DNA from: Smithellaceae bacterium
GTDB taxonomy: Bacteria; Desulfobacterota; Syntrophia; Syntrophales; Smithellaceae
Length of the DNA: 7,326 bases
Reading direction: 5' to 3'
NCBI GenBank assembly: GCA_028704195.1
Contig: JAQVLL010000093.1
Span: 1-7,326 of the forward strand
In this document: in pieces, positions 1-6,150 of the stretch
Layout: each line of letters starts with the position of its first letter
How positions within the stretch are numbered: position 1 is the stretch's first letter
Translations under genes and position numbers: made by a program
The notes under the pieces: model-generated
Told to the model about the DNA's origin: nothing
Seen by the model: the letters and a program-made list of their open reading frames with translations, nothing else
Databases searched by the model: none

Positions 1-109
1 GATCATGAGCGATCGCCCGGATCGTCACTCTCCCGTCTAACACAAATGGACCGTCATATCGATACGAGTCTGTCGTCGGTTCACTCCCATCCGTCGTGTA
101 GAATAAATG
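1..109 (-). pseudogene. Fragment of a chitobiase/beta-hexosaminidase C-terminal-like domain (broken at its N-terminal side)
   Basis: Read on the minus strand from about 109 down to 2, the sequence encodes HLFYTTDGSEPTT, then RYDGPFVLDG, then VTIRAIAHD. This matches the usual pattern of the CHB_HEX_C/Fn3-associated domain: YTTDGS-PT, then Y-GP, then a strand ending in IKAIA. Such domains are small beta-sandwich modules found in secreted or surface proteins and glycoside hydrolases. The C-terminal side runs off the window. On the N-terminal side the frame lasts only eight more codons (S N C F A H R H) to a TAA at 131-133 on the minus strand, with no start codon, and these residues do not resemble the expected first strand. 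The domain is therefore cut at about 107-112, exactly where the plus-strand nitroreductase begins. The domain identity is from pattern recognition and is fairly secure. Whether the break is natural or an assembly artefact cannot be told from the sequence. Confidence 0.7.
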
Positions 110-685
110 CCGGTGAGCGAAGCAGTTGCTTTACGCGAGAGCGTTCGTCAGTATGCGGCCGTTCCTCTGACTCTTGAGGAGGTTTCCGCGCTGTTGTGGG
201 CTACCCAGGGCATCCGGAGAATCCTGTCGGCCGAATCCGCACTGCGGACGGTTCCCTCTGCAGGCGCCCGTCATTCACTGGAAACCTATCTGGTCGTCAA
301 TCGTGTGCATACACTTTCAGCCGGTCTTTACCGTTATCTGCCTTTTGACGGACAGCTTGCTCAGCTTCGGCTAGACGCGCAGATCGGCCATAAAGCGGCC
401 ATGGCGTGTTTCGGACAGGACTTCATTGCCACTTCTGCCGTCACATTTTTCTGGACGGCGATTCCGGAAAGAATGGAGTGGCGCTACGATCTGGCGGCAC
501 ACAAAGTCATTGCCATTGACGCCGGTCATGTCTGTCAGAATCTTTATCTGGCCGGCCAGACCATCGGTGCAGGCGTTTGTGCCGTTGCCGCTTATGATCA
601 GCAGGCGTGTGATGAGCTTCTGGGCGTGGACGGTGATGAGGAATTCACCATTTATCTGGCACCGGTTGGAAAAAGGCGGGCATAA
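107..685 (+). CDS. SagB/ThcOx-type nitroreductase-family flavoprotein, possibly short at the N-terminus
   Basis: This 192-residue protein is an FMN-dependent oxidoreductase of the nitroreductase superfamily, closest in style to the SagB-type dehydrogenase group. Visible hallmarks are ALRESVRQY at residues 8-16 (R10, S12 and R14 expected near the FMN phosphate), PLTLEEVSALLWATQG at 20-35, TVPSAGARHSLETYLVV at 48-64, and the C-terminal GAGVCAVAAYDQQACDELLG (154-173) followed by EEFTIYLAPVGK. The C-terminus looks complete. The ATG follows an in-frame TAA at 104-106 and has no good ribosome binding site. Family members usually have more sequence before the RRSVR-like motif, so the N-terminus may be missing; the break coincides with the end of the minus-strand fragment. 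It is not BluB by motif, so a role in making dimethylbenzimidazole should not be assumed. Substrate unknown. It lies upstream of btuC on the same strand, but co-transcription is unproven. Confidence 0.85.
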   Translation: MPVSEAVALRESVRQYAAVPLTLEEVSALLWATQGIRRILSAESALRTVPSAGARHSLETYLVVNRVHTLSAGLYRYLPFDGQLAQLRLDAQIGHKAAMACFGQDFIATSAVTFFWTAIPERMEWRYDLAAHKVIAIDAGHVCQNLYLAGQTIGAGVCAVAAYDQQACDELLGVDGDEEFTIYLAPVGKRRA

Positions 686-807
686 AAGGACTCCCACCAG
701 ACTATACAAAAACCAGACCGTTGCGGATAGGGATTCCGCTGTCAGAAAATTCTCTTGATTAAAAATGCCGCAAAGCGTATCGACAGGTTCTAGAATTCCC
801 GGCAAAT

Positions 808-815
808 AAGGAGGG
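808..815 (+). promoter_or_regulatory. Strong Shine-Dalgarno (AAGGAGGG) that sets the btuC start
   Basis: AAGGAGGG is close to a perfect anti-16S match. No ATG, GTG or TTG lies in the btuC frame at a usable distance. The in-frame codons at the right spacing are ATC (823-825) and ATT (826-828), about 8 and 11 nt after GGAGG. The first standard start in frame is the TTG at 856, some 40 nt downstream and without its own ribosome binding site. This suggests btuC initiates at ATC or ATT and gains a short basic N-terminus (YRRVTLSRVL). Confidence 0.75.
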
Positions 816-855
816 AAAAGACATCATTTATCGTCGTGTAACCTTATCACGCGTA

Positions 856-1851
856 TTGCGAATCAGCGCGCTTCTGTTTCTGCTGTTTTTGATGATTTGC
901 TTTGCTGCGCTTTGCCTGGGCGCCATCCATATCGCGCCTGCGGATGTGGCCGCGGCGGTTTCCAGTGCGATTTTCGGCAACGCGTCCGGGACATCCGAAG
1001 AAGAATTGATTTTATTTTCCGTACGGCTGCCGCGAATTTTATTTGCCGGCATCGTGGGGGCGTCGTTGTCGCTGGGAGGGGTTGTGTTTCAGGCACTTTT
1101 GCGCAATCCGCTGGCTGATCCTTACGTGCTGGGTATCTCCGGCGGTTCGGCGCTGGGAGCGATTGTCGGCATTGTCGTTGGAGCATCTTCCTTTTATCTG
1201 GGCGTGCCCTTTCTGGCCTTCTGCGGCGCGTTGGTGACCGTTTTTCTGGTTTTTATTGTGGCCGGAGGACCCAAAGGCGTGCTGCTGGACAATTCGCTTC
1301 TGCTGGCCGGTGTGGTGGTGAACGCCTTTTTTTCCGCCGCGATTCTCTTTGCTCTTTCGGTTGTCAACAGCATGGAACTTCACAGCATCAGCTTCTGGCT
1401 CATGGGCGATCTGTCCCGGGCGTCCATGAAGGAGATTCTCGGGGCCGCGTTATGCTTCGCGGCATGTTTCGTCCTGCTTTACGCTCAGGCCCGTAAACTG
1501 AATTTAATCGTTCAGGGGGAAGAGACAGCCCTGCAGCTTGGTGTGAATGTCCTTGCGACAAAGTATCTTTTGTTAATCGTCACGTCGCTGATTACGGCCG
1601 TGGCTGTTTCATTTGCCGGTATTATCGGTTTCATAGGCATCATGGTGCCGCACATGATGCGTCTGGTGTTCGGCTCCGATCACCGTCTGCTGCTCCCCGC
1701 GGCGGCGCTCTTCGGCGCTTCCTTTCTGGTGGTGGCCGATACGCTGGCCAGAACCGTTCTTTCGCCTGCGGAATTGCCCGTCGGGGTGATCACCGCCCTT
1801 TGCGGCGCTCCCTACTTTATTTTTCTCATGAGAAGGAAGGAGCGCGGGTAA
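856..1851 (+). CDS. btuC: Corrinoid ABC transporter permease BtuC (FecCD family)
   Basis: Inner-membrane permease of the type II (BtuCD/FecCD) ABC importers; two copies would form the channel through which BtuF hands corrinoid to the cytoplasm. Counting from the TTG at 856 it has 331 residues, mostly hydrophobic, in keeping with a ten-helix fold. Family marks are RLPR at 57-60, QALLRNPLADPYVLGISGG at 79-97, SFWLMGDL at 179-186, the GEETALQLGV coupling region at 221-230 (contact with the ATPase), GFIGIMVPHMMR at 258-269 and ELPVGVITALCGAPYFIFL at 306-324. R57, R60 and R299 occupy the places of the arginines that dock BtuF glutamates in E. coli. The real start is probably the non-standard ATC/ATT at 823/826 after the strong Shine-Dalgarno, adding 10-11 residues. 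The stop overlaps the btuD start (TAATG). Iron-siderophore permeases look alike; the B12 assignment rests on the riboswitch, btuB and cobT nearby. Confidence 0.9.
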   Translation: MRISALLFLLFLMICFAALCLGAIHIAPADVAAAVSSAIFGNASGTSEEELILFSVRLPRILFAGIVGASLSLGGVVFQALLRNPLADPYVLGISGGSALGAIVGIVVGASSFYLGVPFLAFCGALVTVFLVFIVAGGPKGVLLDNSLLLAGVVVNAFFSAAILFALSVVNSMELHSISFWLMGDLSRASMKEILGAALCFAACFVLLYAQARKLNLIVQGEETALQLGVNVLATKYLLLIVTSLITAVAVSFAGIIGFIGIMVPHMMRLVFGSDHRLLLPAAALFGASFLVVADTLARTVLSPAELPVGVITALCGAPYFIFLMRRKERG

Positions 1852-2627
1852 TGTCGATTCTCTGTACCCAGAACATTTCCTTTCGCTACGCGGACAAGCC
1901 CGTGCTGGAAGATATCTCGTTAGGCTTGGACAGGGCCGAAATCATCGCTGTGATCGGGCCCAATGGATCGGGAAAAACCACGCTGCTTAAATTAATCAAT
2001 GCCACGTTGTTTCCACTTTCCGGCAGGGTGCTCATCGAAGACAAAGATACAACGCACTGGACGCGACGCGAGATTGCCCGGACCGTGGCCATAGTTCCGC
2101 AGGAATCACCCGCCATTTTCCCGTTTTTTGCAGAAGAAATTGTCATGATGGGCCGTTTCCCTTATCTGGGGTCACTGGCGTTTGAAGCCAGGTCGGATTA
2201 CCGCATCGCCCGAGAAGCCATGGCCCAGACCGACTGCCTGTCCTTTGCCCACCGTCGTTTCAATGAGCTTTCAGCGGGTGAACGGCAGCGCGTGCTGATC
2301 GCCCGCGCTCTGGCGCAGGAGCCGAAAATTCTGCTGTTGGATGAAAGCACGGTTTTCCTCGATTTGAAACATCAGGCACAGTTTCTGTCCCTGCTGAGGC
2401 AATTGAACCGGGACCGCCACCTGACAGTAATTTTTGTCACACACGATGTCAATCTGGCGGCTCAAAACGCCGACCAGCTTCTTTTGCTTTACAAAGGGAA
2501 AAAATATGCTATAGGAACTCCCGCGGATGTTTTAACCGCGCGAAACATGAAAGAGGTTTACGATGTTGAAGTCGGGATTGACCTCAATCCACATAACGGC
2601 TCGACCCGAGTAACATTGTTAACCTGA
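1851..2627 (+). CDS. btuD: Corrinoid ABC transporter ATPase BtuD
   Basis: Cytoplasmic ATPase that powers BtuC. The 258-residue protein has every catalytic motif in order: Walker A GPNGSGKT (36-43), Q-loop Q84 in IVPQE, signature LSAGERQ (140-146), Walker B ILLLDE (160-165) and switch histidine H198 in VTHD. The start is the ATG at 1851, which shares its A with the btuC stop, and AAGGAG at 1837-1842 gives good 8-nt spacing. The frame is open upstream to a TTG at 1800, but that extension lies inside btuC and is unlikely. One oddity: after Walker B the usual DEPTS-LD reads DESTVFLD (164-171), so the common proline is serine; the D-loop aspartate D171 is kept, so activity is expected. One-base overlap with btuC implies translational coupling and equal amounts. 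FepC/FhuC-type ATPases are similar; B12 specificity comes from context. Confidence 0.9.
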   Translation: MSILCTQNISFRYADKPVLEDISLGLDRAEIIAVIGPNGSGKTTLLKLINATLFPLSGRVLIEDKDTTHWTRREIARTVAIVPQESPAIFPFFAEEIVMMGRFPYLGSLAFEARSDYRIAREAMAQTDCLSFAHRRFNELSAGERQRVLIARALAQEPKILLLDESTVFLDLKHQAQFLSLLRQLNRDRHLTVIFVTHDVNLAAQNADQLLLLYKGKKYAIGTPADVLTARNMKEVYDVEVGIDLNPHNGSTRVTLLT

Positions 2628-2785
2628 ACAAGGCTGTTCAAGAAAAGGAAGCCGGTTTAAATCCGGCGCTGCCCCGCAACTGTAAGCGGAACGAAATCCA
2701 CAAAATGTCACTGACGCATGACGTCGGGAAGGCGTGGAAAGTAGGTCGCCGCAAGCCAGGAGACTTTATGGACAGTCACCATAAA
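2625..2785 (+). promoter_or_regulatory. Cobalamin riboswitch (B12 element) upstream of btuB
   Basis: An RNA aptamer that binds a cobalamin and shuts down the downstream gene. The conserved blocks are all present in order: the P3 hairpin GCCGG/CCGGC (2651-2655, 2663-2667), the B12 box GCTGCCCCGCAACTGTAAG (2669-2686 plus flank), CACTG (2709-2713), TCGGGAAGGCG (2724-2734), GTAGG (2741-2745) and GCAAGCCAGGAGAC (2751-2764). A perfect 7-bp hairpin follows, TTTATGG/CCATAAA (2765-2771, 2779-2785). Its loop contains ACAGT (2772-2776), the exact complement of ACTGT (2679-2683) in the loop closed by CCGC/GCGG, so the L5-L13 kissing loop that signals ligand binding is visible. The 5' boundary is approximate; the P2 arm starts at about 2632, a few bases after the btuD stop. 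No U-tract terminator follows, so control of translation is more likely than transcription termination. Confidence 0.96.
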
Positions 2786-2810
2786 CTTTGTTCCCGAGGG
2801 GGAAAGGAGA
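2786..2810 (+). promoter_or_regulatory. Riboswitch output region and btuB ribosome binding site
   Basis: AAAGGAGA (2803-2810) is a strong Shine-Dalgarno 7 nt before the btuB ATG. Just ahead, TTCCC (2791-2795) can pair with GGGAA (2800-2804), or CTTT plus CCC (2786-2795) with GGG plus AAAG (2800-2806). Either small hairpin would take up the first bases of the ribosome binding site. This suggests, but does not prove, that the riboswitch acts by hiding the site when cobalamin is bound. Confidence 0.55.
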
Positions 2811-2816
2811 AGGTCC

Positions 2817-5015
2817 ATGAAGCAATTTCCAAAATCAGTCGTTATTCTTTTTTTATTCCTTTTTATCACTGGTTCAGTCAGTTTTGTCTTTGCGGCACCG
2901 GAGGGTGATTCTCCGGAAGACACGATTTCTGCCGAAAAGGCACAGAAGGGTGACTCGCAGGAAGATTTGATGCCAAAGGAAGAAGCGCAAAAAGGTGAAT
3001 CTTCCAACGGGGCTATCCGTATGGAAGAGGTGGTGGTATCTGCCACGAAGCTTCCTTCGATACGGAAAGACATACCCAACGCCGTTGTTATCAAGGACAT
3101 GAAAGATATTCAGGCCTCCGGAGCGAAAACGATTGGGGAGCTGCTGGCGGGTGAACCGGGGATGGATTGGCAGACCTACGGCAATTACGGTGGATCGACA
3201 CAGGAGATTCATATTCGCGGCATGCGGGGCAACGCGACCCAGGTGCTGGTCAACGGCGTCAACGTCGGTTCACCGTCACTGGGTGTTGCGGATGTTGGAA
3301 AGATTCCCGTCGACAACATCGAGCGGATCGAAACCGTAAAAGGTTCCGGTTCGCTTCTCTACGGATCGGGGGCCATGGCTGGAACCGTCAATATCATTAC
3401 CAGGGAACCGTCAAGGGACAAAATGGATCTGAAGGTCAGCGCCGGTTACGGTACCCAGAACACCTATCGCCTGGCGGCGGAAAACGGGATGTTTGTCGTC
3501 GGCGATTTCGGATATTACCTGACTGCCGGCAGAACCGAGACAGACGGGTTCAGGGACAACAGCTGGCTTCGGCAGAATGACGTATCCCTGAAGCTGTTGT
3601 TTGACAAGAAAGAAAAAATCCATATCAGTCTTTACGGCGATTATATAGACCGATCCTACGGTGTGCCGGGTGTCAAACCGCCTGCAGGCACACAGGATTA
3701 TTATGTCGCGGGGGATAGATTTTACAATAGCGAGTCGTCAACTCTGCTGGACCACAGCAGTGATAAAGACGGACATCTGGTCTTGAACGTCAAGGGAAAA
3801 CCAATCAAATGGTTCGGCTATGATCTGAAGGGTTATTACACAAACCTGGAGAATTACAACTATGCCCGCTACGCATTCGACGGGACAGGGGCGGAGAACT
3901 GGGTGACAAACCGGGTGTTGGGAACAGATGGTCATCTGGATATTTATCCTTTTGACGGGGCCCAGTTGCTGCTGGGTTTCGAGTACAAGGATTTCAACTG
4001 GAAGAATCAAAGTTACGGTCTGGCTTCATTGGGTCTTCGCGACGGGTCCGATTCGACGATAGAGGCTCATGTGTTTACACAGGGGTATTTTATGGAAGCT
4101 GAATACAGGCCTTTTAAATACGGGAAAGCTTTTGCCGGTTTCCGTCATGAAATACACTCCGCCTTCGGTTCAGAAAACCTGCCCCGCATAGGCATGGTCA
4201 TTAATCCGTTTGAAACAACAGCGTTGAAGATCACTCATGGGAAACACTTCCTGGCGCCTGCGCTAAACGATCTGTATTGGCCAGCCGATCCTTACAACAG
4301 GGGAAACCCCGATCTTAAGCCTGAGAACGGCTGGCATACGGATGTTACTGTTGAGCAGTCACTGTTTAAAGACAAATTATTCATGACGATATCGTATTTT
4401 CACTGGAATGTGGATGATAAAATCCAGTGGGAACCGGATTCGCAGGGGGTATGGAGTCCCATCAACCTGGCCGGCTACACGGCGGATGGCATTGAGGCGG
4501 GGCTCAAGGTCGGGCCCTTCTACGGACTTTCATTGGGGTTGAGTTATACTTACACGAACGCGGAAGAGGAAAACCGTGACTATTTAAGGCAGGATTACGG
4601 ATGGCCGCCCGCTATTCCACCGGATTTTCAGTATATCATGGTAAAACGGCGCGCGACCATGACACCGGAGAATCAATTCAAAGGCGACCTGACGTACAAG
4701 AGTAATTTCGGGCTGACCGCAACGGCCACTTTGCGGTATGTGGGCGACCAGATTGTTTATAATACAGAGACCACCGCCTATCCTGATACGCAAACCATAA
4801 ACTATACCATCGGGTCATACTGGACAGCGGATTTAAAGATCGAACAGCGTCTGTTCAAACACTGGATTTTGTCACTGGCCGGTTATAACCTGTTTGACAG
4901 GGAATACGATGTTCGTCTGCAGTCTTTTACCGATCAGACGACTTTCAAAAGTACGATGTGCGGATATCCGGGAAGGGGAAGGTCTGTTTTCGGAAGCGTG
5001 TCCTATGAATTTTAA
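2817..5015 (+). CDS. btuB: TonB-dependent outer-membrane corrinoid receptor (BtuB-like)
   Basis: A 732-residue outer-membrane receptor that would bind corrinoids outside the cell and pass them to the periplasm using TonB-ExbBD energy; no tonB is in the window. In order: Sec signal peptide at 1-26 (MKQF, a hydrophobic run, cleavage after VFA), an acidic/lysine-rich linker at about 27-68 built from two imperfect 15-residue repeats, a TonB box (MEEVVVSATK, 69-78), a plug domain (IHIRGMRGNATQVLVNGV, then IERIETVKGSGSLLYGSGA and GTVNIITREP) and a long beta-barrel rich in aromatic and alternating residues. It ends in SYEF with a terminal phenylalanine, the usual barrel assembly signal. The LYGSGAMAGTVNIIT stretch follows the BtuB/TonB-receptor pattern. 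The start at 2817 has a strong ribosome binding site. The riboswitch directly upstream makes a corrinoid substrate very likely. It is longer than E. coli BtuB (about 614 residues), partly because of the linker. Confidence 0.93.
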   Translation: MKQFPKSVVILFLFLFITGSVSFVFAAPEGDSPEDTISAEKAQKGDSQEDLMPKEEAQKGESSNGAIRMEEVVVSATKLPSIRKDIPNAVVIKDMKDIQASGAKTIGELLAGEPGMDWQTYGNYGGSTQEIHIRGMRGNATQVLVNGVNVGSPSLGVADVGKIPVDNIERIETVKGSGSLLYGSGAMAGTVNIITREPSRDKMDLKVSAGYGTQNTYRLAAENGMFVVGDFGYYLTAGRTETDGFRDNSWLRQNDVSLKLLFDKKEKIHISLYGDYIDRSYGVPGVKPPAGTQDYYVAGDRFYNSESSTLLDHSSDKDGHLVLNVKGKPIKWFGYDLKGYYTNLENYNYARYAFDGTGAENWVTNRVLGTDGHLDIYPFDGAQLLLGFEYKDFNWKNQSYGLASLGLRDGSDSTIEAHVFTQGYFMEAEYRPFKYGKAFAGFRHEIHSAFGSENLPRIGMVINPFETTALKITHGKHFLAPALNDLYWPADPYNRGNPDLKPENGWHTDVTVEQSLFKDKLFMTISYFHWNVDDKIQWEPDSQGVWSPINLAGYTADGIEAGLKVGPFYGLSLGLSYTYTNAEEENRDYLRQDYGWPPAIPPDFQYIMVKRRATMTPENQFKGDLTYKSNFGLTATATLRYVGDQIVYNTETTAYPDTQTINYTIGSYWTADLKIEQRLFKHWILSLAGYNLFDREYDVRLQSFTDQTTFKSTMCGYPGRGRSVFGSVSYEF
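2904..2993 (+). repeat. Imperfect tandem repeat (2 x 45 bp) in the BtuB linker
   Basis: Residues 30-44 (GDSPEDTISAEKAQK) and 45-59 (GDSQEDLMPKEEAQK) form two diverged copies of a 15-residue unit, and GESSNG begins a third. They lie between the signal peptide and the TonB box. The codons differ between copies, so the duplication is not recent or has been reshaped under selection for the protein. The unit is charged, rich in E, K, D and Q, and probably unstructured. Confidence 0.8.
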
Positions 5016-5031
5016 TCCCGCTCACGCGGGA
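5016..5031 (+). terminator. Hairpin directly after the btuB stop (possible terminator)
   Basis: TCCCGC (5016-5021), loop TCAC, GCGGGA (5026-5031): a GC-rich 6-bp stem beginning right after the btuB TAA. There is no T-run after it, so it is not a standard intrinsic terminator. It could protect the 3' end of the btuB message, slow polymerase, or belong to the neighbouring REP-like element. Confidence 0.4.
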
Positions 5032-5043
5032 CGAGCGTTAATT

Positions 5044-5063
5044 CTCCGCAGCTTGCTGCGAGG
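5044..5063. repeat. REP-like palindrome CGCAGCTTGCTGCG
   Basis: CGCAGCTTGCTGCG (5047-5060) is a perfect 14-bp palindrome, folding as CGCAG, loop CTTG, CTGCG. The flanks CTC and AGG nearly extend it. It lies between two genes, 16 nt after another GC-rich hairpin, with TTAATT between them (5038-5043). Compact GC palindromes of this form often occur in many intergenic copies in proteobacterial genomes; only one copy is present here, so repetition is an inference. Confidence 0.45.
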
Positions 5064-5219
5064 TGTTTGATTGACCATTGTGTATTGATTGGACCTGGAT
5101 GAAGTGATGATTCATTGGATTGCGATAAGAGACGTTTCATCTATTGCCGTGTCCGGAGACTAGCATTATTGATAGCAACAAAACCATTGTGTGGCTGATG
5201 TTGAAATGAGCAAAAAATT

Positions 5220-6134
5220 ATGGGTAAACGATTAACAAACCCTCAGAAGACGTTAATATTTTTATTAGCCGTTTTGCTGCTGACGATCTGTGAAGATGTA
5301 TCCTGCGCTCTTGAATTTAAAGATGAAACAGACCGTCTCGTCCGGATCCATTCCGTACCGCGGCGAATTGTTTCCCTTGCGCCCGGCATCACGGAGACTC
5401 TTTATGCGCTCGGCCTTGAAAGCAGGATCGCTGGTGTAACCACTTTTTGTGACTGGCCGGTCGCAGCGCGCTCAAAACCGCGGATCGGCGGATTTACCAA
5501 TCCGTCCATAGAAAAGATTGTCTCGTTGAAGCCGGATTTAATTCTTGCCACTGCTGACGGGAATCGCAGGGAAACGGTCCTGCAGTTGGAGAGGCTTGGG
5601 CTTCCCGTTTATGTGACAAATCCTTCCGACACGCGCGGAGTTTTGAATAGCATTTTGCGGATTGGTGAAATTACCCGCCAGGAAAAAAATGCCAGGAGGC
5701 TTGTCAATACACTTCAAAAAAGACTGGATTGTGTCACAGCACAGACCCGGCATAAAAATAAACCTCGTGTTTTTTTTCAAATTGGCTTGGAGCCCATGGT
5801 TACAGCCGGCAGGGGTACATTAATCAACGAAGTCGTTGAGCGTGCCGGGGGTATTAATGTTGCGGGCGCTGACATGGCCAATTACCCCCGCTACAGCGCG
5901 GAAGGCATCATCGGCGCATCGCCCGACATCATTGTCTTTGCGCCGATGATCAATGATAATAAATTTGAAGCGGTAAAAAGATTCTGGAAAAATTTTCCGG
6001 AAGTGCCGGCGGTAAAAAACCGTAGAATTCACCCGATAGACGCTGACTTGATTAACAGGGCGTCCCCCCGCATTTTTGACGCCGTTGAGATTATGGCATT
6101 AATTTTTCATCCGGATATCAATCTATCGAGATGA
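5220..6134 (+). CDS. btuF: Periplasmic corrinoid-binding protein BtuF (cluster A-II substrate-binding protein)
   Basis: Periplasmic partner of BtuCD, 304 residues. A Sec signal peptide (KTLIFLLAVLLLTIC, cleavage probably after VSCA at residue 30) leads to the mature protein. No proper lipobox is seen. The fold signature of two lobes joined by a long helix is suggested by RRIVSLAPGITETLYALGL (48-66), GVTTFCDWP (72-80), IGGFTNPSIEKIVSLKPDLIL (89-109), ERAGGINVAG (207-216) and YSAEGIIGASPDIIVF (225-240). E98 and E228 sit where E. coli BtuF has the two glutamates that dock on BtuC arginines. The start at 5220 has only a weak upstream GAAATGAG, and a 9-residue out-of-frame ORF (ATG 5206, stop 5233-5235) overlaps it. 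The 156 nt between the hairpins and the start hold no recognisable riboswitch. cobT follows after 16 nt. Haem or siderophore binding proteins are relatives; context favours corrinoid. Confidence 0.9.
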   Translation: MGKRLTNPQKTLIFLLAVLLLTICEDVSCALEFKDETDRLVRIHSVPRRIVSLAPGITETLYALGLESRIAGVTTFCDWPVAARSKPRIGGFTNPSIEKIVSLKPDLILATADGNRRETVLQLERLGLPVYVTNPSDTRGVLNSILRIGEITRQEKNARRLVNTLQKRLDCVTAQTRHKNKPRVFFQIGLEPMVTAGRGTLINEVVERAGGINVAGADMANYPRYSAEGIIGASPDIIVFAPMINDNKFEAVKRFWKNFPEVPAVKNRRIHPIDADLINRASPRIFDAVEIMALIFHPDINLSR

Positions 6135-6150
6135 TGCAAAGGAAACCACC

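Noticed and set aside
107..685. Nitroreductase as BluB (dimethylbenzimidazole synthase)
   Set aside because: Its motifs (PLTLEEVSALLWATQG, PSAG, AAYDQQACDELLG) are those of SagB-type proteins, not BluB.
755..783. Possible sigma70 promoter TTGATT - 17 nt - TATCGA ahead of btuC
   Set aside because: The -10 matches only three of six consensus bases, too weak to call.
371..805. Minus-strand open frame of 144 codons across the nitroreductase
   Set aside because: It is antisense to a recognised gene and shows no recognisable domain; likely a shadow frame.
1800..1850. Upstream extension of btuD to a TTG at 1800
   Set aside because: The extension overlaps the btuC C-terminus in another frame and has no family similarity. 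ATG 1851 has a good Shine-Dalgarno and begins right at the ATPase domain.
2705..2908. Plus-strand small ORF over the riboswitch and the start of btuB
   Set aside because: It covers the conserved riboswitch core and btuB in a different frame, so its bases are explained by the RNA element.
5083..5164. Second cobalamin riboswitch ahead of btuF, suggested by CCGGAGAC at 5154-5161
   Set aside because: The B12 box and the GGGAAGG block are absent; one short match is not enough.
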